Assembly (NCBI RefSeq): GCF_004027225.2
Contig: NC_044297.2
Coordinates: forward strand, 719,569 to 783,568
Direction: 5' to 3'
DNA length: 64,000 nt
From: Strigops habroptila
Lineage: Eukaryota; Chordata; Aves; Psittaciformes; Psittacidae
The notes beneath the pieces are model-generated. The model had not been told where the DNA came from and did not search any database. It saw only the letters and a program-made list of their open reading frames with translations. The position numbers were made by a program, and so were the translations under genes. Below are positions 49,101 through 62,500 of this stretch, piece by piece. Each line of letters begins with the position of its first letter. Position 1 is the first letter of the stretch.

Positions 49101-51384
49101 GGCCAGTGTTACCTACTGTTACCGCTTGAAACCACAGCCCTGTTATTCCATGAGCTAAAGAGACCAAGAGGAGATGTCTGCTTCCTGAAGAACATCAATA
49201 TAAGACGCAAAACATAAGAAAGGAAATAAAATAACAGAGAAAAGCAATGAAATGCAGGAGTCGAAACCTGGCTGTTCCCCAACCAGCCATAATGGGAATT
49301 TCCATGTCATGTCATGTTCCTCCATTTCCCAATGTTTCCTTTGGAAGTCTCCTATGCCTGAGGACTCATGCCAAGCTCGAATATCCATGATGCTGGCTGA
49401 GCAAAGGGGAATGTCCATGGTCTGCCACTACTAGTTTTTCTGACACATTCTTGTTTGAACTTCAGCTAAAAGATGAAAGAAATAGAAAGGGAAATGTACT
49501 GAGATGAGCACAGATTTCTCTATTTTGCTTTTGCCATGGAATAATCTTGCATTAGCAGCTAGAATTAGTCCTACCAGACCATCAACTGTTACTGAAGTGT
49601 CTGCGACTAATTCAACATGAGAGTTTTATGGGAATGAGCCTGTTAACCTAAGACTTTACACTGATTGTTCTTCTGGAATGATGAGCATGAGGCTCATCAA
49701 AAAGGTTTCTGCTCTCAGAAATGGTTTTTGGTCATAGCTATCAGTGTTGGAACACTTTCTTATGCCTCCTTTTGCCAGTGAGAGGCAGGAATCCATGCTA
49801 GCTGCTCAGTTAATAATAAAGATCTCTCCAAACTGATCTCTGGAATTTGGGAAAGGAATGTGGATTTGCCCTTAAATTCTGTCTCTTGTTACAGTTATCT
49901 TTAGCCACTGCAAGTAAAGTCAGATACACAGAATATATTGAGCTGAGTATTCTCTATGGACACTGACATTACACACAGGTGATGGAAAGCCAGAACTCAG
50001 ATTGCTTTAATAGGCACATCTTGCCTTTTTAGGGCTGGTTTGCAGTCTATGTCATCACGCAGCTGGCAGGAGATGCTTAGTATTACACAGGACTGAACTG
50101 CACTGTCCGTGGGCTAGAATTTCACATGCTGTCTGCATATATATTCATCGTTTAACATATGTAAGGACTAAACCTCTCAATGAGGAATTAGAGTCTCAAA
50201 CCACGTGGAAAGGTTATAATAGATAAATCCATTTAGAAAGAAAATGGCAAAGCAGGTCAAAATCTGGGCTGTTTGCAAAACTGATCCTTTTTGGAAAGCA
50301 CTTGACTTTTCACTCCTGCCATACCTTGTCATTTGAATGTCCATCAATTAATGTTGAAACACCATGAAATCTGCAGAACAGTTCTTGACACCCACCAGAA
50401 TACAAAATGAATTCACTAATGAGCAGTCAGTCTGCCACGATATTCCCCAGAATTCATAGGATGGGGTTTTTAGGTGCAGTCCATTAAATATACATGGACT
50501 GGGCATAGTCCTTTTTGGTTTACTCACCATTGCAGATACTAATGCTTAATCTCTTCCTCAGTGTCCTGGATATGTTTCTTTTTGTGTCTGTAATGTGGTT
50601 CTGTACTCTTCTCCTAATAAGCACAATGATTTAATAAAAAACAAGCTCAAATTGCAAGGGTTCTACTTAGCAACTTTCCAGCCTGTATGTGCTTTATTTC
50701 CCACCAACCAGTTGTAATGTATGTGCAGTTTTACCTGTGAAGTGGTTCCTGTTCTTAAGTAGTTAATGTTTATTCCCAGATGGGAACCAATTCCAGGCCA
50801 GAACATGTGCTACTGCTTTTAGTTAAGTTCTTGGAAATACTACTAGCCTTTCAGCACAATGCCCAATTTCAGTACAGTTAAAGACAAGGAGTCTTTCTGA
50901 ATGACTGTTAAGAGAGCTGAGGAGTGTACACACAGACTCACACCCTGAGGCAGGGCAGAACAGCTTTGTGCTATTCATATTGTCAGTATTTCTGTGCTGT
51001 CCTGATGCTCCTGCTGTTTGAGCCCCTTGGGAGCAACCTAGAAGGGAGCAAATATCGCTTGCACAGAGGCTACGACTAACCAGTTGAGAAGCAGCAATAA
51101 TGCTAGCTCTTGAGAGCCTATCTGTTCAGGAGGGGGATTGAGGGAAAGACACATTTCCTGGGTCTATATGACATGACAGTCAAAACATCTTCAGTTGAAG
51201 ACTCCTTTGACCACTTCCTTTCTCCCCAGCATCAACTGGGGGATCTAAAGGCCAATGTAATAGGGTACCCCTTCAATTGTAGGTTACCTGGTGAATGTAT
51301 TTAAAGTCCAGTAAGCCAATATGTCATTTTTTTGTCTTCTCCAACCTGGTTTTCATCTTGGATGATATCTCTGCAATGTGGCTT
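46160..51384. other. intergenic, AT-richer, no gene recognised
   Basis: Apart from the hairpin at 46.63-46.75 kb nothing coding is recognised. Around 47.60-47.78 kb there is a CATTGGCC / GTATTTAAG / T-rich succession reminiscent of an old retroviral LTR, not secure enough to call. Confidence 0.6.
46634..46750. repeat. inverted repeat (28-bp arms) enclosing telomere-like repeats
   Basis: Arms 46,634-46,661 and 46,723-46,750 are reverse complements at 26 of 28 positions, including an unbroken 21-bp core. The 61-nt loop holds ACCCTCACCCTCACCCC and CTAACCCTAACCCTG, resembling vertebrate telomeric CCCTAA. Confidence 0.85.
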
Positions 51385-51504
51385 GGTTGGACGGAGTCTT
51401 GGGTGACATGATTTAGTATATGGTGTCCCTGCCCATGCCAGGGAGGCTGGAACTAGATGATCTTAAAGTCCTTTCCAACCCTAACTATTCTATGATTCTA
51501 TGAT
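51385..51504 (+). mobile_element. CR1 LINE 3' fragment
   Basis: GGTTGGACGGAGTCTTGGGT to CTATTCTATGATTCTATGAT. Confidence 0.88.
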
Positions 51505-53218
51505 ATTTTGGTGCCTTCTGGTGCTTAAAGTCCATGTGTGTAGACCCCTGGCTGTTTCTGTGTTTGGTGAGTTCCAGTGGGTATCAGTTGCATTTTTAAA
51601 CACCTATATAACTTTAATTTCAATCAGCAATGCTTTCTGGGCACCTCTGGGATGAGTTAGTAAATGATGCTGGTCATAACAGTGAGCTGATTGTCCTGCA
51701 GAAGTGGCAAATAAACCCCAGCATGCACCTAACTGCAGGTAAATACATTGCTTTTTCTTCTCACTCATACTACACCCCTACTTACACTATGTATAGGCCT
51801 TGTTTGTGTTTTGAACCTTTTAAAAGGGTGGGAATTGCTTCATTTCCACATTTTACCGCCTGTGATAATAAAGTTTCTGGGACAATCACAAATTGCTGCC
51901 TGTTTGCCTCATCATCTCCTAAGCAAGCTTGGTCAATGACTCATTCACAGTGAAAACAGAGGATCTGGAGGATCAGATCTGAGTTTGATGGGCAAATATC
52001 TGAGCAACCACATGGATGAAATGGGAAATAGGTACTGGTTACAGTGGGGTTTCTTCCAATTCTATTTCAAGAACAAACGCTTATTGACATTTGTGCCAAT
52101 ACATTATGGAACTGTTGGTATTTTTCTCTTGAGCAGGTTGTGAGCCTGCTCAAGCAGGTCCAAATGCCATTGAATTTCAGTGAAAGAAAACAAGGCAGCT
52201 TTAGCAATTAACTTTCTCCATGTTAATTGACTTCCAATTAACCTGCCAGAAATGCCTTTAATGTCAGTGTCATGTCTAAAAATATACCTTGTTCCTTTAA
52301 TCGATTGTGTAATCTCAGTCTTCATCATCTATAGCTTTGTGCTCATTACAAGGAGACCTGAATTGTCACCCAGAATTATTAGAGATAAAAAGTTATCAAT
52401 AGTAATTAACATTAACCGATTCATTTTAAATATGTAGACTGAGATATGATTCAAAAGTTATTAACTCTTGGTTTTGCAATCAAACTGTGGCTAATTGAAG
52501 GCCTTGTTTTGCAGATGGAAGGTATTCCCACCAGGAAGTGAGTCACCTTACAGCTATGCACTTGGTTTGTTCCCGATGCATGAGGACGTTTCACAGTTCT
52601 TGTGGATACCATTGTGTCACAGAATCCTTGCATTGGCAGGAGACAACATACACACACGCGGGACCCCAAGGCTTACAGTCGACATCCATAGCCATGGATG
52701 TCATCCCCTCTGACAAATGGTGGTGGGTGTTTGCTGTTGTCCTCCAGGAAAGCAACTTATTCAAGCAACAGAAAAGCCAGGTTTTGCTGATTTGCCTCTA
52801 GAGCTTATGTAGGCATCTTAATCTTTCACAACAAAAGTAATTTTTGGTTGAGAGATCTTTGATATGTGTCTCGGGATGAAGACTTCTGCGGTGTGAATTG
52901 TATTAGCTTGTTTGTACTAGCTAGTGTAGAGTTGGTGTAGGTTTAAATACCATGGTAGCTGACTACCATCTTATAAAGAGAAATCGACATATATAATGAC
53001 AGAAGTATTGTTATTACCCAGGGCACCATAATTTAAAGTATGTAGATGCCTAACTATGGTGGTCTAGTGTGATAAATGGTAAATTGTCTAGATATTCAGA
53101 TGCCTAAGCACATGGAGTTCAGTGACCTGTGCCTGATCACTTTATCTCCGACTTAAGTCTTTGTGTCACATAAGGTTAAATCTGCCTCCTTTAAAAAGTG
53201 TATCATGAAGAATACATG

Positions 53219-53709
53219 TCCTCAACATAAGAAGGATATGGAGCTGCTGGACCAAGTCCAGAGGAGGCCATGGGGATGATCATGGGCTGGAGCACCTCCC
53301 ATAGGAAGGCAGGCTGAGAACATTGGGGCTGTTCAGCCTGGAGAAGAGAAGCTGCGTGGAGACCTCAGAGCAGCTTCCAGTGTCTGAAGGGGGCTACAAG
53401 GATGCTGGAGAGGGACTCTGCATCAGGGACTGTAGCGATAGGACAAGGGGTGATGGGTTCAAACTGAAACAGCGGAAGTTCAGGTTAGATATAAGGCAGA
53501 AGTTGTTCCCTGTGAGGGTGCTGAGGCGCTGGCACAGGGTGCCCAGAGAAGCTGTGGCTGCCCCATCCCTGGCAGTGTTCAAGGCCAGGTTGGACACAGG
53601 GGCTTGGAGCAACCTGCTCTAGTGGAAGGTGTCCCTGCCCATGGCAGGAGGTTGGAACTGGGTGATCTTAAGGTCCTTTCCAACCCTAACTATTCTATGA
53701 TTCTATGAA
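53219..53709 (+). mobile_element. CR1 LINE fragment
   Basis: TATGGAGCTGCTGGACCAAG, GCGTGGAGACCTCAGAGCAG, and CTATTCTATGATTCTATGA tail; about 490 bp. Confidence 0.9.
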
Positions 53710-54991
53710 TACATATCTGAGTGGCTGTAGGTACAGAGACCTGGAGGATGACATTGTGAAGAGATGTGAATGTCATACTTCCAATGGCAGTTTCAGTCTG
53801 GGAATCTCTGGAGGAGGCCTTCATCCTGCAGCTTACAGATAACTGTCTGCTTGAATGCTTTAGTGATTTTTTTATTGTGGTAAATATTTGCAGAGCTTAT
53901 AGTGTGGCATTAAAGTTTATCACCTTGGATTTTTACCTTCAAAGTTTGGAAAGCAGTCTCAGGATGTAGCTGTGTTATCTGAGTCTCAGATGACAAAAAA
54001 GGTGCAAAAAAATCTGTTTGCCTTTTTAAACTGATGTTTATAGCCAGATTTGCCCCTACATGTGGATATATATGTATCTAAATGTATGTTTGTGTGTTTA
54101 TGTTTCTGTATGTAAAGTCCAGATGTAAGCAAGGCAGGTTTCATTACAGCTCCCTCCATATGCCAAGCAAAGAGCTACCTACTGCACCCTGGGTGGAGGT
54201 AACACCATCCCTGCCTCTCAGGTCTGTTGCCACCAATTCCCTCACTTCCAAGAGTGAAGCAGCATTTTCTTTCCAAAGGTGACCTGGGAACTGCACCTTC
54301 TAGAACGTGCTCCTGAAATTCCCATCATTCTTCAGGGAAGTAGTAAAACAAAGTACCATTCCAGCTGTTCCTGCATTTCTGCAGGTTACAGCTATTATTC
54401 CACTATGCTCATTTGAACATTGACTTAATTTTTAATTAGGCTCCTGTGCCTAATTGCTTGGGAAATACACCTCTTAGTAAAAATGTTGCTCCTTGCTACT
54501 TATAAGAAGCTAAAGACCTCATCACAAAAACATGTTCATTCTATAAATGTCTATGTTATAGCTCATTAGGCTGATATCTTGAAGTCATTTTAAATAATGT
54601 GGGTTTCTATTTAAAGCTGAACAGAATAAAGTATTTCCTTTAAAAGGGACAATTAAATCATGGAAAATAATAATTTATTACTCTTGCTCTGACAGGCTAG
54701 ACATCAATTTGATGTTGTTCAGCTAGTACCGCAGTGACGTTAAAAGTTGCCTTTCCCTCCCAAAACAACAAATGAGGTTTGATTTCTCTTCATTAAATGC
54801 ATCATTAATTCCTCCTCCTCGTTTCTGTTTGTTTTCCCTTCCATACTCTCCCATTCCTGAAAATTTAACTCAGGCAGCATATCCATCACATTCTTCTAAT
54901 TAGCATTTGGCAATATGAAGTCTTCCAGGCATTATCACTCCTGCACGAGTGTTGGGAGATGGACAGGTCTGTTTGCCTCAGAACTTTGCAC

Positions 54992-55526
54992 TGATGAGAC
55001 CCCACTTGCAGCGCTATGTGCACTTCTGGTGTCCTCAATGTGAGAAGTACATGGAGCTGCTGGCGTAAGTCCAGAGGAGGCCATGAGGATGATCATGGGC
55101 TGAAGCACTTCCCATAGGAAGGCAGGCTGAGAACATTGGGGCTGTTCAGCCTGGAGAAGAGAAGCTGCGTGGAGACCTCAGAGCAGCTTCCAGTGTCTGA
55201 AGGGGGCTACAAGGGTGCTGGAGAGGGACTCTGCATCAGGGATTGTAGCGATAGGACAAGGGGTGATGGGTTCAAACTGAAACAGGGGAAGTTCAGGTTG
55301 GAGATAAGGCAGAAGCTCTTCCCTGTGAGGGTGCTGAGGCGCTGGCACATGGTGCCCAGAGAAGCTGTGGCTGCCCCATCCCTGGCAGTGTTCAAGGCCA
55401 GGTTGGACGGAGTCTTGGGTGACATGGTTTAATGTGTGGTGTCCCTGCCCATGTCAGGGGTTTGGAACTGGACAATCTTAAAGTCCTTTCCAATCCTAAC
55501 TATTCTATGATGCTATGATTCTATGA
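54992..55526 (+). mobile_element. CR1 LINE fragment
   Basis: Extends slightly farther 5' (GACCCCACTTGCAGCGCTAT) and ends in an ATTCTATGA repeat; about 535 bp. Confidence 0.9.
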
Positions 55527-58500
55527 CTATGGTACAGGGTAATGAGTCCATCGTGCTGCCTCCATTTACTCCTAGAAGCTTGGGTGAATTTAGCTTTTTG
55601 ACTTAAGCAGCTGTATCCTGTGTCTACATCTGGCTGTTGCTGGAAACAACAAATAACTGCCCTTCACCAAGCCACAGTCTATCTGTCCAGCTAGGGTAAT
55701 GATGCTTATCTCCTTTATAAAATCCTTTGAGATGTACATTTGGGAAGTTTTATGTAATAAGTATGATAAATTACAGCATTGGTTTTTTACATGGACTGGG
55801 ATTCCAGCCAGCTGCATCATGCAAGGTCAAACAGTGTGTTTGGAACTTAAGAGTCTTTAGCTGTCACCTTAGCCCTGGGGATTTTTCTTTATGTATTCTA
55901 TACTCTGCTGTCCTTTCTGACCATGGAACAAGCCTTTTCTTTTGCCTCCTTCTCAGATTGCTTTAATGGCTGTCCTCATTCTCTTCAATGATTTTAAATC
56001 ACTGCTTTTGAGGTCCAGTTTATCTTCCCAACATGCAGCACCCTGACTGTATCAGATTCACTCCTTAATCCCCTTAGCCTCTCTGATCACTCCGAACTAG
56101 AGTTAGATAAACCATCTCAGGTAGCATTTGACGTCTTTCAAGAAGGAGCTGAATGCCATAAAAGATCCATCATGCTTTCCTTGGTGTCAAAAAGGTTTTG
56201 CTATTAAAGATTAGGGAGGCTGGAGGTCACTCCAAATCACAGTATTGTTCACTTTATAAGCCCATTTTATCCTGTCATCTGGTATTATGCTTTCAAGTTG
56301 AGTTCATGGCATATATCAATTTCTTGCCCTTCAGTCCTTTTAAACAGTAGGGTTTAAGCACTGATTGATTCATTAAACATCTCCAAAGTCAAACGATTTA
56401 TCTTTCTCACTGTATTTTATTGTCTCTATTTCCCTGGGCCTGATTTAGAAACCTTGAGGACATCACTGAGTTCTTCTGTTTGCTTTAAGAATCCCTGTAA
56501 ATAAAGGGTATTTTTACATTCATGAAAAGAGGCATCTGCCCATTCTTAGATCCAGTATTCAAAATTGCAGCTTGCCTTATGGGAATTCTAGTGGTGTTTT
56601 GCTTTGCTTTTATAGTATAGTTGATTTCCAGTTCAGATTTTCACCCTTGTTCTTTTATTCAGCCCTAGTTTCATTGTTTCTTTTCATGTTTTTAAGCCAG
56701 TTAAAATATGCACATGCCTGTATATATATGGTAGTTTATGTGCCAGAAACAAGAATATAAACACACACAATTCTGTCTATATGCTAGTAACAATCAAGTT
56801 ACTCAATGCTTTGAAAATCGGCTTCATTGCTCCTGCCACTGCCTACCCACCATCCAACCCTTTCTATATTGACTTAGAGAGACCTCACCAGGCTTGTGAA
56901 CAGCATAAATACCGAAATACAGAATAGGTTGATGAGCCTTGCCCATGGGTTTGAATTTAGTCTTTGAGATGTCTTCTTTCAGACAGTTGATGTCCTTTGA
57001 GTGGGCATTAAGATGAAACATGAATGTGGTGCTACAGCCTGCAACAAGCAAATGGGTCGTCTGATTCCTGCAAAACAAAACCCCTTAGTTGAAGGCTTCC
57101 TCTGCTCTTCTTGATGCTGGCTGCATCTGCATAAAATAACATTTTTATTACCCTTAGGAAGCTTGCTTACCTTGCTGTCCTTTTTCTTGACATACCCTGG
57201 CACTTACTCATGCATTGTCTCTTTCCTGATAACAGTTGGTACAGTTTTGAAGCTTTGCCATGAAAATGCCATGTTGAAAAGGCTCTCAGCAAACTTCACT
57301 GTCACATTTAACATATTGTCTCACTTTAACAGAGACCACAGAATTTGATTTTGCATTAAATGTTATGAAATATTAACATGTTTACACTGCAGTGTTAGCC
57401 TACAGTTACACACAATACTGGAGTATTCCTTAATTGTCGTCTGGTTTTCCTAAGCAGGCTTCCAGCTTTCGTATGGCTTCTCCCAATGCAGATGCAGTTT
57501 CTGCCTACAAAGGCTTCTAGTCTGCCTCAGTGCTCTGTCAAACAAGTTCCTTCAAGCAAGACTGCAGATGCTTTTGAGCACTTATGTGCTGAACCAAAGC
57601 CTAAGGGCAGTAGTCCTGTCTCAGTCTGTGAGTAGGCATCTAATCCTGCCTGGGGTCTACTGTGGGGAAAGCTTTGGCAAACAAAGCTACACAGGAATCG
57701 GCTGGTTTCATATTAATCCTTCAATCTGTGTATGTGTTGACGTGGTAAACCTCACATCCTCCTGTGGAGTGAATGGTGTGGCAGTCCTGGCTTATGTGCA
57801 CCACAGATCTGGGCACAAAGCTGGATAAAACATGGTGTGCTAATAGGAAAACATGTGGCAAACAGATCCTGAAAGGACCAAGAAATCAAGCTTCGGCTTA
57901 CACAGTCACCATGATTATTCTCTAGGGCAGATCTCAAAGTGAATCTCACATCTTATTTTCTGTGAGTGGAGTTATCAATACCAACTGATCATCTAAGCTA
58001 ATGGAAAATTTTCTCCATGGGTCTCTGCACTAAGAATCTTGTCATCCCCAAACTCATTTGGGGCAGAATCACCCAAATTAGCATAACGAGCTGATAAATT
58101 AATCAAACTCTGCCTGGAGACGATTAGGAGCAATCACATCAATGTGTCTGCTGGTGGAGCGTGGTGGTGATAGCTTTTAAATACAGGGTGTGGAGAGGAA
58201 ACATGATCTATTAGCAGCTTGGCCTGCTGAGATCTGAAGGTTATGCTATGACTCTGGTAGAAATGTAGGGCTTTCATCATGAGAAAATGCTCTTTATGCA
58301 ATTTATGTTTGGTATAATCTAACTTTCTAGTAGTGTTGCCCTTGATGATCCTCTCTGAACCTTTCTTTCTGAATTCGGGATTGTATTAATGATAGTTGTG
58401 TGCTACCAAATACCTGTCCTTCCTTCTCACGTTTATCTGCCTTTGGTCAGTTTGAAAGGATTCATTCAATTAGAAAAAGAACTAATTCATTTGATGAAAT

Positions 58501-61500
58501 TGGAGTTGTTTTACATGTACTTACTCATGGTTCTTTCTCTTGCGTTAAATAAGGTAGTGCACAATATTGAATCACTATCATGTTGCTAAATGAGGATGTG
58601 GGAAAGTGTCTGTTCTTGGGGGATGCTTCTTGCACTGGATAAATATTTAAAAATCACGATAAAAATCCTTTTTATTTAATTAGTGCTTAAATTATGCTGG
58701 GAATTATTCAAAGTGCAGTACATTTGTTTCCACAGTGAGTAATTGCAATTCAGTGTGGATATGAAAAGTCTGATATAATAACAGAGCCCAAAGGGCTGCA
58801 AGCCTCAAAGTACAGTTTGTTTTGAGTGCAAATTCCAGGTAAGGACCCCCCTGACTCTCCCAAATGAAAAGCCCAAATTCATGTGTTGGGAATGTAAATC
58901 ACAGAAGACTTTTTCCTGTGTTCTCTTTCCTGCTTTGCTGCAGTGGATATTTGCTATGGAAGACTTGAAAAATCTGTGTAGCCACAGAGGTTGATAATAG
59001 ATGATCTAATCTGGGCTGTTGTAAGGTCGAAAGCAAGCCTTTCTGTTCTTGCGCTAGTCATTGCTCAGTAATAGTTTAGCAAATGCTAGAAAATGAATTT
59101 AGACTTTGATTCCAGTTTAATTCAATTGAAATGCGAAATATCCATCCTCCTGAGCATTATTTGCATTTATGGCGAAGTGATGGGAAGGAGAACAGAAGCT
59201 GACTCCTGGGTTTCAAATCTTCCAGTGGGAAAATAACATTTCTATCAAAATACAGTTTTACTGGGGTGGGCACAGGTTTTCCTCCAACTTCATTAGCCGT
59301 AGAGAATTGAAACCCACCATACTTCCAAGGAATTTGGTTTTAAGGGATTCAAAAACATTTTATATGCCCCAAGTTTTGGAGAAGACAGAGCTAAGAGCAT
59401 GTTTGTGTAAGACTCTCAGCTGGTGTGTCCTAAACTAGTTTGCCGTTAGAAAATAGCTCAGGAAATGCTAAGAAAAGCTCTTCCTTGGTTGTGAAGTGCG
59501 GTTTCAAATACTTCTTTCAAAATCACTTGTTTCCAGGAGGATCTCCAGGGAAGCTTTGCGACAGAAATGTTGAAATCACTGTCAAAAGGGAATCATGAAT
59601 TTTGATTGTATCTTAGTAGAACAGCTTCAAAAGCACAAGGTAGTGCAGAGCACAGATAAAGAAGACAAGCTACAACAATCAGGCTTTTGTTATGAGAAAT
59701 ATTTTCTCCCCTAACAGCTTACCCTTCCACAATGTGGGTATTATTCAAAGACTGGCTTTCTAAATCCTCCTCCTGCAAACTGCCTTGAGAACACCTGGTA
59801 ATAGTGCTTTGCCTAATGCGTTTTGCTAAGCCCAGGCTGCACAACCTTTTGGTCTGGGGCATTGGTTTAACAGAAATCCCTGTGCAGGGACACATAAGGT
59901 GCAGAACTTGCCATGAAACAAAGGAGGAGTGGCCTGGTTTGGACTCTGAAGGCTAGTTTTAGGCTGGTAACAGAACAAGGCTTTTTATTTCACTTTGGCA
60001 CTAGATGGGGCTAAGGGACTAACCAAGAAGTGGAAAAGCAACGGCTGAGCCGTAGCATGTGAAAACTCCCAGCAATACCCCAGGAAAACAAGCGGGAAAA
60101 GCCTGCAGAGACAATCGATGCTGATGAAGTCCCTTCACTCACTCGGCATCGTGACAGGAGAAAACAGAATCTGACTCTTAAGGTATTGGTTTGTCAGCGC
60201 TTCTGAAAGGCCAGAGGCATGTTTGAAGAAGGGGTGAGGAGTGAACCCTGAGCAGGGTGTGTTGAGCAGTAGCACTCATGTTATGAAAGCATAACTTGCT
60301 TCCAAACAACTTTAGCTGAGCCTTTCCCTGTGTGTTATAAAGGGGCCTTTCAAGGAACAACAGCCAATGTTCCTCAGCCCCTAAACCTGCAGCATACAGG
60401 AATGGCACCGAGAAGCTCAGTGGGAAGAGTTAGTTTTGATGGAAAGGGATGCAGATTGCTGGGCCCTGTGATTTCAGTGGTATATCGAGGGTTTTCTTGA
60501 TGTTGCTGCCTAAAGATGTGAGAGAAAATTGGCTTTTAAAGTACACAAGAAACCCCCTATTCAGATTGTTATTCACTGGCCTTTCACCTCATGTCCTATC
60601 CGGGTAAAAGCCCTGTTGTCAGCTAAAACAGGGAAATAGCATGCTTTATTCTGAAACACAATATCCCTTGCCTGTCACGGTTAAGGATCTTAACCATCCT
60701 TATCAATCCTATTATAAAGATCTGCTATTGTGCCAGCTTTTGCCCATATGAATCTGTTTGTGTCTGCAAGCAAAGACTTCAGTTAAACTGATCTGTTCTC
60801 TCCTTTGCGCTACAAGTGTGGAAATAATTAATGAAATTGCTTAAGGTCTAATGATTTGTATGACACAAAGGACATTTTCCTTCTGTCAGTCCTGGGCCAA
60901 TCTCAAATTGCTTGAGGATGTAAACATGAGCAAACACACCCAAACCATTGAATCTGAATGCCTAATGTACCTGGGGAGAGATTGTATTGTTTCTTGTATT
61001 TGAAATCTTCTAGCAGCAGGGGTTCCTCACTTGTTTATTGCACAAATGCTTAAGTGTGAAATAGTAGCACAGGAGTGCTACTATTCATTCAGGATGGTAG
61101 CCAGCTTCAGCTTGTATGTTCTTGACTTTGCAACTGATCTAGGGGTCATTTTGGCATGTGATTTATACCTTCCTCCTTTCGTCCATTTTAAGTGGGATTG
61201 AGATGTGTGTGTGGGTCAGGAACTGCCTTTCTCTTGTGTTTGTGCAAATTCTCCAGCCTTTCCTTCTCTTTATCACCAATTAGAGGGCAAGGGGTGGGCA
61301 AGGTGAAGGAGCATCCTGCTGGAATCACACACTGGTTTGGCATTAGACAGGTAGAAGCAGTATTAAAGAGAGCAGCAGGAAGTCCGACGCCACCTCTCTT
61401 CCTCCCATGCAAGTTTTAATTATAGCTCTGGACCTGGCTGAGATATGTCATCGGGCATCGTGTTAAGACAGCTTCTTTAGAACTAAAATTAGCTTCCAAG

Positions 61501-61939
61501 GCAGAAGTATCTGTAGCAAGATGTGGAAACTCCAATGCATTTTGTAGAAGTGGTTCTGGGTAGAGTTTCAGAATGAAGCTACACCTCATATAAAGGCAAA
61601 GAAATCAAGCCAACTACCCATCTCATTTTATGTACTTCTCTATCTTTTCCTGGCTTCTGAGGGATGCTGACAGGCAGCTCAATGAACTTGTGACAGCGAG
61701 AGCTCTTTGGTTTTTGTCAAGAGACTGTAGTTGGTTTCACTGGGATAGGTGATGTTTTGGAAACAGAGAATTGCTTGCTACTAATCTAAAGGAAATTTTC
61801 AACTGGAGGCCTTTGGAATGGGAGGAAAGTTATAATTTGATCAAGCAAGGGGTGAGACTTTGCAGTGTTCCACCTGGATATTGCTGTACAAAGGCTTTCT
61901 TGATCTTAAGGCATTCCCATGGAAGAATGCTTTTTTTAG
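55527..61939. other. 6.4 kb AT-rich intergenic DNA without repeats or genes recognised
   Basis: No open frame resembles a protein, and no CR1 is present. Some blocks, for example 58,070-58,200 and 60,820-60,960, contain homeodomain-like TAATTA/ATTAAT words and have the look of conserved non-coding elements; this is an impression only. Confidence 0.5.
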
Positions 61940-62183
61940 ATCATAGACTGCCAGCCTGGTTTGTGTTGGAAGGGACCTTAAAGCTCATCCAGTTCCAACC
62001 CCCTGCCACGGGCAGGGACACCTTCCACTAGAGCAGGTTGCTCCAAGCCCCTGTGTCCAACCTGGCCTTGAACACTGCCAGGGATGGGGCAGCCACAGCT
62101 TCTCTGGGCACCCTGTGCCAGCGCCTCAGCACCCTCACAGGGAAGAGCTTCTGCCTCAAGCTCATCTCAATCTCCCCTCTTAC
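61940..62183 (-). mobile_element. CR1 LINE fragment (young subfamily)
   Basis: Antisense copy from ATCATAGACTGCCAGCCTGG to GCTCATCTCAATCTCCCCTC. Confidence 0.9.
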
Positions 62184-62412
62184 AGTGATGTGATACTTAC
62201 CTTAGCCCTTCGGTTCTCTCATGACAAGTCACCGCATGAACCCACATAAGAGAAGATGTGGCTAGTGACAGAGTTGGAAATAGAGCCTGGGAGTCCCTGT
62301 TATCTTGTTTCTCTTCTTTCCTAAGCCTTATTTTAATAAAGCATAGACTCATAGCTGGAATGGAAATTAAACCTCCCTTTTCAAAGCCTTTGCAGGTTTT
62401 TTTGCTGTCCCA

Positions 62413-62500
62413 GTGTGCTGGGTTTCGTTGAGGTAGAGTAAACTTTCTTCACAGTAGCTAGTATGGGCAGTGTTTGGGATTTGGAAGAGGAGGGAGCAAG
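62413..62500 (+). mobile_element. probable avian endogenous retrovirus LTR fragment
   Basis: TGTGCTGGGTTTCGTTGAGG followed by TTTCTTCACAGTAGCTAGTA and GTTTGGGATTTGG resembles a common avian LTR start (GGGTTTGGCTGGGATAGAGT type) that I recall. Only about 90 bp is recognisable, and no internal or coding retroviral sequence is seen. Confidence 0.4.

Noticed and set aside
57568-57828. 86-codon open frame in the gene-poor right flank
   Set aside because: Composition and lack of any recognised motif fit chance; no exon-like borders.
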